64,000 nucleotides of DNA from MED-G105 sp050331095. GTDB lineage: Bacteria > Pseudomonadota > Alphaproteobacteria > Caulobacterales > Parvularculaceae. Positions 45,432-54,557 of the stretch are shown here, one piece after another. The notes under the pieces were generated by a model. That model searched no databases, was not told the DNA's origin, and worked only from the letters and a program-made list of their open reading frames with translations. Location of the stretch: assembly GCA_050331095.1 (NCBI GenBank), contig JBHJHE010000012.1, positions 62,001 to 126,000 of the forward strand. The letters run 5' to 3'. Position 1 is the stretch's first letter. Every line of letters begins with the position of its first letter. Made by a program: the position numbers and the translations under genes.

Positions 45432-46439
45432 ATGGCCGCCGACACCGCCTCCAACGCGCCCTTGACGCGCGCCCACGACGACGTCGCCGATCCGGGCCGC
45501 CGGCGGATGCTGACCGCTTCCGCGCTTGGCGCGGCGGCCGCCGCCGCGCCGCTTGCGAGCGGGCGCGCGGCCGCTCAATCGCGCGACGACGGCGCGAAGC
45601 GCAAAGAGCTGACCGGCAAGACAGCCTTCATCACCGGCGGCGCGCGGGGGCTTGGCCTCGCGACCGCCGAGGAGCTGGCCCGCGCCGGCGCCGATATCGC
45701 GCTGTTCGACGTCGCCACGCCCACGCTGGCGAACGTGCAGTATCCTTTGTCGTCCGAACGCGATCTCGCCCAGGCGAAAGCCCGCGTGGAAGCGCTTGGC
45801 GCGCGGTGCCTCACCGTCAAAGGCGACGTGCGCGACGTCGACGCTCAGGCGAAGGCCATGGGACAGGCGGTCGAACGATTCGGCGGCCTCGACGTCGTCG
45901 TCGCCAACGCCGGCGTGTCGCAAGCCGGCGCGATCGAGGACTTTTCGAGCGACGAGATCAGCACCGTCTTCGAGATTAACGCGGCGGGCGCGATCAAGAC
46001 GACGCAGGCGGCCGCGCAATACATGAGGCCGCAGAATTCGGGCCGCATCATCTACATGGCCTCGGCGCTCGGCCGGATGGGCAACGAGTTGTTCCCCGTC
46101 TACGCATCCACGAAATGGGCGATGATCGGAGTCGCCAAGTCGGCGGCGCTCTCATTCGGGCGGTACAACATATTGTGCAATACGGTCGCGCCCGGCTTGG
46201 CGCGGACGCCGCTCGCCGACAATGAGTTCATCTTGCGCAAGATGATGCCGAACGTCGCGCACCCGACGTTCGACATGCTCTCCGAACGGCTGCGGCCGGG
46301 CAACCCCATTTCCGTGGGCCATGTGGAGCCCATCGACGTCGCAAAAGCCGTGATGTTCTTCGCGGGCGACGCCGCATCGAAAATCACGGGCGAGGTGTTG
46401 GACGTCAGTTACGGCTCGCTGGCGCGCAGCATCGCATAA
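45432..46439 (+). CDS. SDR family oxidoreductase with twin-arginine signal
   Basis: A 335-residue short-chain dehydrogenase. N-terminus has GRRRMLTASALG followed by an Ala-rich hydrophobic run and an A-A-Q cleavage-like site, a Tat-type signal. The catalytic domain has TGGARGLG (cofactor), NAGVS, and the active Ser and YASTK. ATG 45432 has GGGAG at 45421. Most SDRs are cytoplasmic, so an exported one is unusual. The facing AraC gene is convergent. Confidence 0.9.
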   Translation: MAADTASNAPLTRAHDDVADPGRRRMLTASALGAAAAAAPLASGRAAAQSRDDGAKRKELTGKTAFITGGARGLGLATAEELARAGADIALFDVATPTLANVQYPLSSERDLAQAKARVEALGARCLTVKGDVRDVDAQAKAMGQAVERFGGLDVVVANAGVSQAGAIEDFSSDEISTVFEINAAGAIKTTQAAAQYMRPQNSGRIIYMASALGRMGNELFPVYASTKWAMIGVAKSAALSFGRYNILCNTVAPGLARTPLADNEFILRKMMPNVAHPTFDMLSERLRPGNPISVGHVEPIDVAKAVMFFAGDAASKITGEVLDVSYGSLARSIA

Positions 46440-46493
46440 CCGCTGAGCGGGGACGGCTCGGCGACGACCGCTGCGGGCCATCCGCCTTGCGCC

Positions 46494-47414
46494 TCACGCC
46501 GCCGACGCTTTCGCCTCTTTGGGCGGCACGCCGAAGCGCTTGGCGAAGTCGCGGCTGAACTGGTTGACGCTCTTGTAGCCGACCGCGAGCGCTGCATTCG
46601 TCACCGTCAAGCCACGCACCGTGAGGAGACTGTGCGCCTCCTGCAGGCGCAACGCCTTGAGATACTGGTTCGGCGTCGTGCCAGTGACGGCGCGGAACTT
46701 TTCATGGAGGGCGGATTCGCTCATTCCCGCCTCCTTCGCGATCTCGCCCACCGACAGCGTCTGCGCGAAGCGTTCGCGAATGAACGCGATGGCGCGCGCG
46801 ATCCCGTTCGCGACCGCGTCCCCGGCGGCGAGGTCGCGCAGCATTCCGCCGTGGCGCGCTTGCAAGAGACGCAAATGCACCTCCCGCATCGCCGCATCCG
46901 CCATGAGCGCGCTCTCAACAGGATCGCTCAGCACACGCAGCAACCTCTCCACCGATTCCAACAACCGCTCGTCAGCCGGTTCGCTGGCGACGGCGTAACT
47001 CTCCGCCGTCGGCCCCGTCAGCTTTTCAATGGCCGCCGTCAAATCACGGATCGTGGCCATGTCCAGCTTCACGATGAGGGCGATGTAAGGCTCTTGCGCA
47101 TCGGCTTTGGTCACCTCGGCCTGCACCGGCACATGGTGGCTGACGATGACTGCGTCGCCGACCGCCAAGGTCAACGCGCGCCCATCGATCAACGTGCGCT
47201 TTTCGCCTTGCAAGACAAGACACAGCGCCGGTTCGTAGAGCGTCTCGCGCAGGCCGGCGACATCAGTCTCCGCGAACGCGAATACGTCACCGGTATAGAC
47301 GTGCCGACCGTTCGGCGGCACGCCGCCGGCGAGCGCGGCGCGAACGGTCTGAGTGATCGCTTCAAGCATGGCCGGCGACATAGGCGTCCGAGGCGACGTC
47401 GGCAATCCCGACAA
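46494..47414 (-). CDS. AraC family transcriptional regulator
   Basis: A 306-residue regulator with an N-terminal cupin-type AraC_N domain (LCLVLQGEKRTLIDGRALTLAVGDA) and a C-terminal pair of HTH motifs (VGEIAKEAGMSESALHEKFRAVTGTTPNQYLKALRL). The effector is unknown. The first ATG is used; internal ATGs at residues 12 and 15 are alternatives. It faces the SDR gene, and AraC regulators of this type often control a neighbouring dehydrogenase, so regulation of that gene is a reasonable guess. Confidence 0.93.
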   Translation of the reverse strand: MSGLPTSPRTPMSPAMLEAITQTVRAALAGGVPPNGRHVYTGDVFAFAETDVAGLRETLYEPALCLVLQGEKRTLIDGRALTLAVGDAVIVSHHVPVQAEVTKADAQEPYIALIVKLDMATIRDLTAAIEKLTGPTAESYAVASEPADERLLESVERLLRVLSDPVESALMADAAMREVHLRLLQARHGGMLRDLAAGDAVANGIARAIAFIRERFAQTLSVGEIAKEAGMSESALHEKFRAVTGTTPNQYLKALRLQEAHSLLTVRGLTVTNAALAVGYKSVNQFSRDFAKRFGVPPKEAKASAA

Positions 47415-47569
47415 CTATTCGTGAAAAGCCGAAAAGCCGGGAGAGGCCGCCCTCGCCTTGACATGAGCATAGGTCCGCCGAAGGTCCGACAAAGGATCAA
47501 CCGAAGCGTCAGCGTTCGGAACGTCAGCACCCGGCGGCCGGGCGGCGACCGTCGCCTCGGCGGGGCTTC

Positions 47570-48409
47570 CTACCCCTCCGCAGGCCCCGCCGGCGGGCCG
47601 TCCGGCTCGCCGAGGCGCGGCGTGAAGGTTGGGGCGGCCGTCGCCGACGCCTTTTCGACTAGGCCGACGGTGGCGACGCCGACCGTCGCGTCCTCAACGC
47701 CGACAAAGGCGAAGGCGAGGATGTCGCCCACGCCGTCCTTGTTGAAGTCGGCGTGGGCGATCTCCTGGAGGAGCGCCGTCTGGTCGCCGAGGCGCATGCG
47801 CCACCAGCCGGGCCGTTCGTTCTCAATCGCCATCCCGTCGCCGGGCGCGGGCGCATCGGCGCTCTCAGCGATGCGGAAAGGGGCTTTGCTCGCGAGCGCG
47901 CGCATATCGTCCGCGCTCATCTCTTCGTCGGCGAAGTGACTCGTCTCCGCCGGCCGGGAGCGGATCATCATGTCGAGGGCGCCGCAGGCGCGCACGAAGA
48001 ACGCCTCCCGCCGCATTTCGCGGCTCGAGAGGACGTACCATTTCTTCCGCGTCAGGTCGGCGTAAGCGCCGCAGGTGCGCACGACGGCGAGAGGCGCGAG
48101 ATCGTCGCGCGGATCGGCGAGCGAGACGGCGACAGGCGCGGCGGCGCGGCCGAGGACGGGCTTTTCAAGATAGGCTTTCAACGCGCCGCGGGCGTAGCAG
48201 CCAGGCTCGAGCCCATCGACCAGCGACGCGTTCGTCTTGATACAGATTTCCGTCTCGTCAAAGGCGTCGCTGGCGGAGCCGCCGGTCGCCAGTTGAACGC
48301 CGCCGGCGACCGCCCCGAGGGCGCCGACGGCGGCGAGCCCGTAGACCGCCGCCTTGCCGCGCTGACGAGCGCGGGACCGACGGCTGACGCTTCGATGAGC
48401 CTTGGTCAC
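47570..48409 (-). CDS. Unknown secreted/membrane protein with calcium-loop-like motif
   Basis: A 279-residue protein I do not recognise. A hydrophobic helix at about 20-45 suggests a signal anchor. Six Cys-poor central residues follow; a DFNKDGVGDILAF segment near residue 220 resembles a calcium-binding loop of the FG-GAP/dockerin kind. The C-terminal tail is Pro/Gly/Ala-rich. It overlaps the DUF1489 gene by 4 nt (ATGA), so the two are likely translated together. Confidence 0.75.
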   Translation of the reverse strand: MTKAHRSVSRRSRARQRGKAAVYGLAAVGALGAVAGGVQLATGGSASDAFDETEICIKTNASLVDGLEPGCYARGALKAYLEKPVLGRAAAPVAVSLADPRDDLAPLAVVRTCGAYADLTRKKWYVLSSREMRREAFFVRACGALDMMIRSRPAETSHFADEEMSADDMRALASKAPFRIAESADAPAPGDGMAIENERPGWWRMRLGDQTALLQEIAHADFNKDGVGDILAFAFVGVEDATVGVATVGLVEKASATAAPTFTPRLGEPDGPPAGPAEG

Positions 48410-48876
48410 AGCAACCCCAATTCCGCCAATTCGGCGCGCAGCTTCGCGTCTTGCGCCGCCTTGCCCGGCGACCCCCGTTTTGACGATCCGCCCCGAACCC
48501 CGCGCGCGCCTCTCGCATCGCGCGGCGCGTCTTCGGGCTTCAGATACCGCCAGCCCTGGAACGCGCGCCGGGGCTGAATTTCCGTCGGAAACAGCGGCGG
48601 ATCAAGCAAAATGCGGCAGCGGGCGATCCCGTCCTCGCCCGTCTCCGTCTCGAGGTCTCGGATCGCCTGGCGCGCCTGCACGTTGCCCTTGATGACCCAG
48701 AACATCGAACCGCCGGCGAGAAGTTCGTCGCAGCGGCGCGGGAACATGCGGGTGACGTGGTCATGCACGTCTCCGAGACCGCGCCGGCGGTTGAAAGTCG
48801 TGCGGCGGGCGACCCAGTCAATCAGGTCGTCGAGCGTTTCCGCGCCGACGCATAGCTTGACGAGATGCAGACCCAT
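48406..48876 (-). CDS. DUF1489 family protein
   Basis: A 156-residue alphaproteobacterial DUF1489 protein starting MGLHLVKLCVGAETLDDL. The core THFNRRRG-like segment, VTRMFPRRCDELLAGGS and GWRYLKPEDAP are present. The function is unknown. The C-terminal 30 residues are a Ser/Lys/Arg-rich tail. Confidence 0.9.
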   Translation of the reverse strand: MGLHLVKLCVGAETLDDLIDWVARRTTFNRRRGLGDVHDHVTRMFPRRCDELLAGGSMFWVIKGNVQARQAIRDLETETGEDGIARCRILLDPPLFPTEIQPRRAFQGWRYLKPEDAPRDARGARGVRGGSSKRGSPGKAAQDAKLRAELAELGLL

Positions 48877-48925
48877 GGGTCGACGTCGCTCGATTCAAAA
48901 AGACGCGTCGAAGCGGCCGAACGCC

Positions 48926-49900
48926 TCAGGCGACGACGCGCAGGCGCTCCAGCTCCGCGGCGCGGCGGCGCTTCAAGTCGTGGCGCACGGTGCGCTTCAC
49001 GAGCACATAGAGGATGAAATAGCTCATCGCCGCACCGATCGCCGAGAGCCACATCGGAAGGTTGGCGTTAAGCGTCGCGAGCGTCTGCGGCGACAAGCCG
49101 AACTGGGCGACAAGCCCCGGAAACTCCGCGCCGAGGAACAGGAGGCCGCCGAGACCGGTAAGCGCGAGCGCCATCAGCCCAGCGAGCGCCGCGCCGATCG
49201 TCACGCCGAAATCGGCGTGCTCCTCCTCTTTGGAGATGATCATTTTCGAGGGATCGCCGATCAGCGCCTGGGCCGCGGAGAACAGCGCCCGGTCGCGGCT
49301 CTCGCGCTCGGCGTCCGACAGCGACAGCTCAAGGCTGTCCTTCTTGCTGTCGAAGGCGACGATCGGGCTCGATTTCAGGTCGCGATCGCTGACGAAGCCG
49401 AACTCGCACTCCGGCGCCGGCGCGACGTCCGCCGTCGGCACGACGAGCGAGGCGTCGGTGGGCATCAGAAACAAGGATTTCTCCGCCGCGCGCCGGCGCA
49501 CGAGGCCGTCGAGCGTCACGAGTTCGCCGTTGACGCGCGCCTTTGTCCACATTTCAAAAGCGCGGGCGGCGGCGAGCTTGTCGCCCTCGTTGAGCTTGCG
49601 CAGGGCCGTCGAGCGCCGCCAGTTCTCCTCGCCGATATTGAAGATCAACGACACCAAGGCGTCGTGCTCGTTCTGGTTGAGCGGCGCGCGGACCGTGTCG
49701 GCGATTACGTCCTCGATTGGGTGCACGTCGTCGCGCAACAACCGGTCGGCCTCCGCCTCGGTGACGTTCATGCCGTGGCGCGCCGAGTCCACATGGCCGT
49801 AGCCAACGCTCCACGTCTCGGTGGGCGCGTAATGAGCGCTCATCCGCAGGCCTTCGTAGCCCTTGATAAGATTGAGACCGGTCTCGCCCGTCCTCATCAT
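48926..49900 (-). CDS. GH24-like lysozyme protein with membrane anchor
   Basis: A 324-residue protein: an N-terminal GH24/T4-lysozyme-like domain (about 1-150) and two C-terminal hydrophobic helices (about 235-260 and 285-305) followed by a basic tail. ATG 49900 has GGGGAG upstream; the frame is open to 50017. The fold is recognisable from GYEGLRMSAHY, WSVGYGHV, LNQNEHDALVSLIFNIG and VRRRAAEKSLFL. The Glu is present but the Asp (eight residues on) is Ala and the Thr is Ser. It belongs to a chromosomal alphaproteobacterial group rather than to a prophage, and lytic activity is doubtful. Confidence 0.85.
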   Translation of the reverse strand: MMRTGETGLNLIKGYEGLRMSAHYAPTETWSVGYGHVDSARHGMNVTEAEADRLLRDDVHPIEDVIADTVRAPLNQNEHDALVSLIFNIGEENWRRSTALRKLNEGDKLAAARAFEMWTKARVNGELVTLDGLVRRRAAEKSLFLMPTDASLVVPTADVAPAPECEFGFVSDRDLKSSPIVAFDSKKDSLELSLSDAERESRDRALFSAAQALIGDPSKMIISKEEEHADFGVTIGAALAGLMALALTGLGGLLFLGAEFPGLVAQFGLSPQTLATLNANLPMWLSAIGAAMSYFILYVLVKRTVRHDLKRRRAAELERLRVVA

Positions 49901-50129
49901 TACCGCTCCCCTTGGCGCGCCCCGCGTTCCGCGCCTTCGCAACCATCGCCACGCCACCAAAGGTCGTCGACGAAACGGGCGGAAATCGCGCGCTATTGCG
50001 GCGCTTTGCAGCCCCATGTCCTTCGATTAACGATTCCTAGCATGGGGCCAAGACGTTGTGTAGCGGCGGCGCCCGCCCCGCGAGCCGGTTCCGCGCCGTC
50101 CGTCGCCCTGTCGCCACAAGTGGGCGTTC

Positions 50130-51644
50130 TCAAAGGAGCACGACGGCGGCGAGGCCGAGGAAGACGAAAAAGCCCACGATGTCAGTGACGGTGGTCACGA
50201 AAACCGCGGACGAGACCGCGGGGTCCTGGCCGATGCGGTCGAGCCACAGCGGGATCAGGATGCCCGCGAGCCCGGCGCATACGAGATTGATCACCATCGC
50301 CGCGGCGACGACGCCGCCAAGCTGCATGCTGGGGCCGCTCTTGCCCGTCGTCGCGAAGTACCAGAGCGCGGCGAGCGCGCCCATGATGACGGCGAAGACC
50401 GTGCCGTTCATGAGGCCCACCATGGCCTCGCGCCCGACGATTCGCCGCGCGTTGGCGCCCGTGAGGTCCTTCGTCGCCAGGGATCGCACCGCGACCGTGA
50501 GCGTCTGCGTGCCGGCGTTGCCGCCCATGGACGCGACGATGGGCATCAAGACCGCGAGCGCGACGACCTTGGCGATCGCAGCGTCGAAGAGCGAGATCAC
50601 AAACGAGGCGAGAACCGCCGTCCCCAGATTGATCGCGAGCCAGGAGAACCGCGAGCGCACCGTCTCGATGACCGTGTCGCTGAGCCCGGTGTCCGCCTCG
50701 ACGCCCCCGAGGGCGAGCATGTCCTCGTGGGTCTCCTCGTGGACGATCTCGACGACGTCGTCGACGGTGATCATGCCGACGAGCCGCCCGCCGGCGTCGA
50801 CCACCGGCGTCGAGATCAGATTGTACTGCTCGAAAAGGTACGCGACCTCCTCCTGGTCGGTCTCCACGGCGACGGGGCGCAGCCCCTCGTCCATGATCTC
50901 TTTGATCTGGACGTCGCGCTGGGTGCGGAGGAGTTTCGACAGGGGCGCGGCTCCGATCGGCTTGTAGGCCGGATCGATGACGAAGACCTCGTAGAAACGG
51001 TCCGGCAAATCCTCCGAGGCGCGCAGGCGGTCGATGATCTGGCCGACGGTCCAGTAGGACGGCGCGGCGAGCACGTCGCGCTGCATGAGGCGCCCGGCGC
51101 TCTCTTCGGGGTAGTCGAACGCCTGGTTGAGGGCGAACCGGTCCTGCGCCGGCACGGCCGCCAGGATCTCCTCGCGCTGCGCCTCGTCGAGATCTTCGAG
51201 GATGAAGGCCGCGTCGTCCGTGTCGAGCGCGGCGACGGCCTCGGCGACGCGCTGGGCGCCCATGGCGTTGACGACCTCTTCGGTGAGGCCCCAATCGAGC
51301 TCGGCCAGCACCTCCGCCGGCAGGTCGTCGCCCAGATGGTCGATCAGAACGACCCGCTCCTCCTCGCGCAGAAGCTCGATGAGGTCGGCGAGGTCCGCCG
51401 GGTGCAGACTTCCGCAGAGCGACTTCGTCCGTTCGCTGTCGTTCGCCTCAATGGCCTCGCGCACGGCGTCGATGAACGCGCTCGCTAGCGTCTTTCGCTC
51501 ATCGAGGGCTTCGGGCGGATCGGCCGCGCCATCTCCGTCGGCGCCGGCCGCTTCCTCGCCTTCCGTCGGCGCTTCGGGGTCCGGCGCCGACGTGTCGGGG
51601 CGGCGCTCGCTCGAAGGCGCGTCAAAGGCGGCGGGGTCGGTCAT
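50130..51644 (-). CDS. mgtE: Magnesium transporter MgtE
   Basis: A Mg2+-gated channel of the MgtE family, 504 residues: cytosolic MgtE N domain (about 60-175), CBS-domain pair (about 180-310) with ITVDDVVEIVHEE, and a C-terminal membrane domain with five helices, including MPIVASMGGNAGTQTL. The Asp/Gly/Ala-rich first ~45 residues are poorly conserved. Start at ATG 51644, GGTGAG about 4-9 nt upstream; the open frame extends 24 codons more. Mg2+ closes the channel through its CBS domain. Confidence 0.96.
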   Translation of the reverse strand: MTDPAAFDAPSSERRPDTSAPDPEAPTEGEEAAGADGDGAADPPEALDERKTLASAFIDAVREAIEANDSERTKSLCGSLHPADLADLIELLREEERVVLIDHLGDDLPAEVLAELDWGLTEEVVNAMGAQRVAEAVAALDTDDAAFILEDLDEAQREEILAAVPAQDRFALNQAFDYPEESAGRLMQRDVLAAPSYWTVGQIIDRLRASEDLPDRFYEVFVIDPAYKPIGAAPLSKLLRTQRDVQIKEIMDEGLRPVAVETDQEEVAYLFEQYNLISTPVVDAGGRLVGMITVDDVVEIVHEETHEDMLALGGVEADTGLSDTVIETVRSRFSWLAINLGTAVLASFVISLFDAAIAKVVALAVLMPIVASMGGNAGTQTLTVAVRSLATKDLTGANARRIVGREAMVGLMNGTVFAVIMGALAALWYFATTGKSGPSMQLGGVVAAAMVINLVCAGLAGILIPLWLDRIGQDPAVSSAVFVTTVTDIVGFFVFLGLAAVVLL

Positions 51645-51688
51645 CGGCTCACCGTCGTCTGCGTGTTCAATTTTTCGGATCGACGTCC

Positions 51689-51717
51689 TTATAGTGAAGA
51701 AACGCCAAAAACGCAAG
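51689..51717 (-). promoter_or_regulatory. Predicted sigma-70 promoter of mgtE
   Basis: Minus strand TTGCGT (51712-51717), 17-nt spacer, TATAAG (51689-51694), about 45 nt upstream of the mgtE start. It begins just after the DUF1467 stop, so mgtE appears to have its own promoter. The expected leader is about 40 nt, too short for a magnesium riboswitch. Confidence 0.5.
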
Positions 51718-51729
51718 CGAATGAGGCGA

Positions 51730-51978
51730 TTAATCCTTGAAGTCCACGACGCCGCTAATGATCAGTAAACAAATGGCGACCGTGATCGGCAGGCTCAGCC
51801 ATGTGGCGCGAACGGCCTTGCGCTTGAGGTCCGGTTGTTGCGGCGCGCCGAGGTCGACCCCCGGCGGCGCGTCGGCGGCGTCGTCCTCCCAGACGCTGCG
51901 CACGCCGAGGGGCAGCATGACGAAGAAGGCGCACCACCAGACGAGAATGTAGACGACGACGACGCCGGCGGGGTTCAT
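51730..51978 (-). CDS. DUF1467 family membrane protein
   Basis: An 82-residue protein with two membrane helices (about 5-25 and 60-78). Motif WWCAFFVMLPLGVRS is the DUF1467 hallmark. Found downstream of rnj in many alphaproteobacteria, as here (15 nt apart). Function unknown. Confidence 0.9.
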   Translation of the reverse strand: MNPAGVVVVYILVWWCAFFVMLPLGVRSVWEDDAADAPPGVDLGAPQQPDLKRKAVRATWLSLPITVAICLLIISGVVDFKD

Positions 51979-51993
51979 CGCGGGGCCGACCGG

Positions 51994-53667
51994 TCAGACG
52001 CGGTGCACAACGACCGACGTCATCGGCCGTTTACGCCACAGCTCGCTCGTCCGCGTACGCAACGCGCGCGCGACCGCGGTCTCGACGGCGGCGTCGTCCG
52101 CACGCCGCGACCGTGGCAAGCCGTCGATCGCGGCGACGACGGCGTCTTCCAGCGCGGCGGCGAAATCCTCGCCCTCCTCGGTCTGGCGCGGCGCGCCGAG
52201 ACACTCGACCACCGGCCCGGCGACGAGCCGTCCGCGATCGTCCAGCGCGACGGACGCGACGACGACGCCCGCGTAGCCGAGCTTGCGCCGCTCGCGCAGA
52301 GGCGCCGCGCCGTCGGGCAGAAGCATCGAACCGTCCAGCGTCAACCGGCCCGCCGGGACCTCGTCGATCACCTCGAAGGCGCCCGGCGCAAGACGGATGA
52401 GATCGCCGTTGCGCGGCGCGAGCGAGGCTTCGGCGCCGAGTTCGAGGGCGAACGTGGCGTGGGTTTCGAGGTGACGCGCCTCGCCGTGGACGGGGATCGC
52501 CAGGCGCGGCTTGGCCCAGGCGTACATGCGCCTCAGTTCGTCCTGGTTTGGATGGCCCGAGACGTGGATCGGCTCGTCCTTCTCGGTGATCACCTCGACG
52601 CCGAGATCGACGAGATCGTTCATCAGCGTGAAGATGCCCCGTTCGTTGCCCGGAATGATCTTGGAGGAGAAGATCACCGTGTCGCCTTCCGACAGCGTTA
52701 CGTCCGGATGGTCGTCCCGGGCGATGCGCGAAAGCGCCGCGCGCGGCTCGCCCTGGCTCCCGGTGCACAGGTAAAGAATATGCCGAGCGGGGAGGAAACC
52801 CGCTTCCTTCGGATCGACGAACGACATGTCGTCCGGCAACACGCCGACTGCTTGCGCCGCGCCGACGATGCGCAGCATCGACCGGCCGAGGAGGCAGACG
52901 CTGCGGTCGGCGGCGGCGGCGGCTTCGCAAATCGACAGGACGCGCGAAACGTTGGAGGCGAACGTCGTCACCGCCACCCGGCCCTTTTGCTCGGCGATCA
53001 ACTCAGTCAGGCGATGCTTGACGCCCATCTCCGAGCCCGACGACCCTGGCGAGAGGACGTTTGTCGAGTCGCAGACGATGGCGTCGACGCCCTCCTTCGC
53101 AAAGGCCTCGAGCGAGGGCACGTCGGTGCGCGGGCCGAGGGTCGGGTCGTCGTCGATCTTCCAGTCGCCCGTGTGCAGAACGTTCCCGTGGGCGGTGCGG
53201 ATCGCGACGGCGTTCGGCTCGGGTATCGAGTGAGTGAGCGTCACGTATTCGAGGTCGAAAGGTCCGATCTCGAACCGACTCCCCATCTCGATGACGCGCA
53301 GGTCGAGGAGCTTGCCGGCTTCGGCGAGCTTCGCCTCCACGAGCTTCGCGGTGAACGGCGTCGCATAGACCGGGCAGCCGAACGCCGGTCCAAGCAGCGC
53401 CGTCGCGCCGATATGGTCTTCGTGGCCGTGCGTGTGAAGCACGGCGAGAAGGTTCTCCCGCCGCTCCATGATGTAGGACGGGTCCGGACAGATGAGGTCG
53501 ATCCCCGGCGTCGCGAGGTCGCCGAACATGACCCCGCAATCGATCATAATCCACTGGCGCGCGCGAGGCGGCCCGAACCCGTAGAGGTTCATGTTCATGC
53601 CGATTTCGCCGGACCCGCCAAGCGGCAGGAAGACGAGTTCGGATGCGGACGATGCGGTCGCGGCCAT
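51994..53667 (-). CDS. rnj: Ribonuclease J
   Basis: A metallo-beta-lactamase/beta-CASP RNase that acts as 5'-3' exonuclease and endonuclease in RNA maturation and decay. The 557 residues include the zinc motif HTHGHEDHIGA, the DSTNVLSPGSSGSE segment and SGHPNQDELRRMYAW. Start overlaps the coaX stop by 1 nt. Alphaproteobacteria use RNase J with RNase E. Confidence 0.96.
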   Translation of the reverse strand: MAATASSASELVFLPLGGSGEIGMNMNLYGFGPPRARQWIMIDCGVMFGDLATPGIDLICPDPSYIMERRENLLAVLHTHGHEDHIGATALLGPAFGCPVYATPFTAKLVEAKLAEAGKLLDLRVIEMGSRFEIGPFDLEYVTLTHSIPEPNAVAIRTAHGNVLHTGDWKIDDDPTLGPRTDVPSLEAFAKEGVDAIVCDSTNVLSPGSSGSEMGVKHRLTELIAEQKGRVAVTTFASNVSRVLSICEAAAAADRSVCLLGRSMLRIVGAAQAVGVLPDDMSFVDPKEAGFLPARHILYLCTGSQGEPRAALSRIARDDHPDVTLSEGDTVIFSSKIIPGNERGIFTLMNDLVDLGVEVITEKDEPIHVSGHPNQDELRRMYAWAKPRLAIPVHGEARHLETHATFALELGAEASLAPRNGDLIRLAPGAFEVIDEVPAGRLTLDGSMLLPDGAAPLRERRKLGYAGVVVASVALDDRGRLVAGPVVECLGAPRQTEEGEDFAAALEDAVVAAIDGLPRSRRADDAAVETAVARALRTRTSELWRKRPMTSVVVHRV

Positions 53668-54446
53668 CAGCTTGCGCTCCCGGCGCGCACGCGGCGGTGG
53701 ATTTCAAGAAGCCCGCGGATCGTCAGGTCAGGATCGAATACGTCGATCGCGTCCGTCGCGCCTTCGAAGAGCGAGGCGACGCCGCCCGTGGCGACGACTT
53801 TCAGAGGCGCCGGGTATTCGTCCTTGATCCGACGGACCAGGCCCTCGATGAGGCTGACATAGCCCCAGAAAACGCCCGATTGCATGGCGCCGACCGTGTC
53901 CTTGCCGATGACGCGCGCGGGCTCCTCGATGGCGACGCGCGGCAATTGCGCCGCCGCCTCGTGCAGCGCCTGCATCGAGAGGTTGATCCCCGGCGCGATG
54001 ACCCCGCCCTCGATGGCGCCGTCGGCGCCGACAAGGTCGAAGTTCGTCGCGGTGCCGCTGTCGACGACGACGAGCGGGCCGCCGTAGGCGACGAAGGCGC
54101 CGACGGCGTTGACGAGCCGGTCTGCGCCGGCCTCGCTCGGCTTGGGAATGCGCACCTCGACGCCCGGCACGCTCGCCGCCGTGACGACGAAGGGCTCGAC
54201 GTTAAAATACCGCCGCGAGAGGTTGCGCAGGTGAAAGAGCGACTGCGGGACGACGTTGGCGATGACGCAGTCGGTCACGTCCTCGAGGCGAAACCCGCCC
54301 ATGGACATGAGCTGCGATAGCCACACGGCGTATTCGTCGGCCGTGCGGGAGGATGAGGTCGAGGTGCGCCAGCGCGCTTTCTGGTCGTCGCCGTCATAGA
54401 GGGCGATCGCCGAGTTGGTGTTGCCGACGTCAATGGCGAGCAGCAT
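53667..54446 (-). CDS. coaX: Type III pantothenate kinase
   Basis: Phosphorylates pantothenate in CoA synthesis, of the CoaX type that is insensitive to feedback by CoA. The 259 residues have the ATP-binding start LLAIDVGNTNSAIALYD, KARWRTSTSSSRTADEY and the DSGTATNFDLV and GGVIAPGINLSMQAL motifs. It is coupled to rnj by a 1-nt overlap. Confidence 0.96.
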   Translation of the reverse strand: MLLAIDVGNTNSAIALYDGDDQKARWRTSTSSSRTADEYAVWLSQLMSMGGFRLEDVTDCVIANVVPQSLFHLRNLSRRYFNVEPFVVTAASVPGVEVRIPKPSEAGADRLVNAVGAFVAYGGPLVVVDSGTATNFDLVGADGAIEGGVIAPGINLSMQALHEAAAQLPRVAIEEPARVIGKDTVGAMQSGVFWGYVSLIEGLVRRIKDEYPAPLKVVATGGVASLFEGATDAIDVFDPDLTIRGLLEIHRRVRAGSAS

Positions 54447-54557
54447 GGCGGGGGAGCTCCTGGCCCCTTTGCGGTCGACCGTCGGGCGACGGCTCTTGGG
54501 GCGATGGCGGGTAGATAGTCGTGTGCGGGCCTGAGCGGAAGCGTCGCGGCGACGCGC

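Noticed and set aside
48926..49900. Prophage endolysin
   Set aside because: No holin, spanin, capsid or integrase genes nearby; the protein type is chromosomal in alphaproteobacteria.
51645..51688. Magnesium riboswitch before mgtE
   Set aside because: The leader predicted from the promoter is only about 40 nt, too short.
51835..53862. 675-residue plus-strand frame over rnj
   Set aside because: Shadow of ribonuclease J, which has complete metal and beta-CASP motifs on the other strand.
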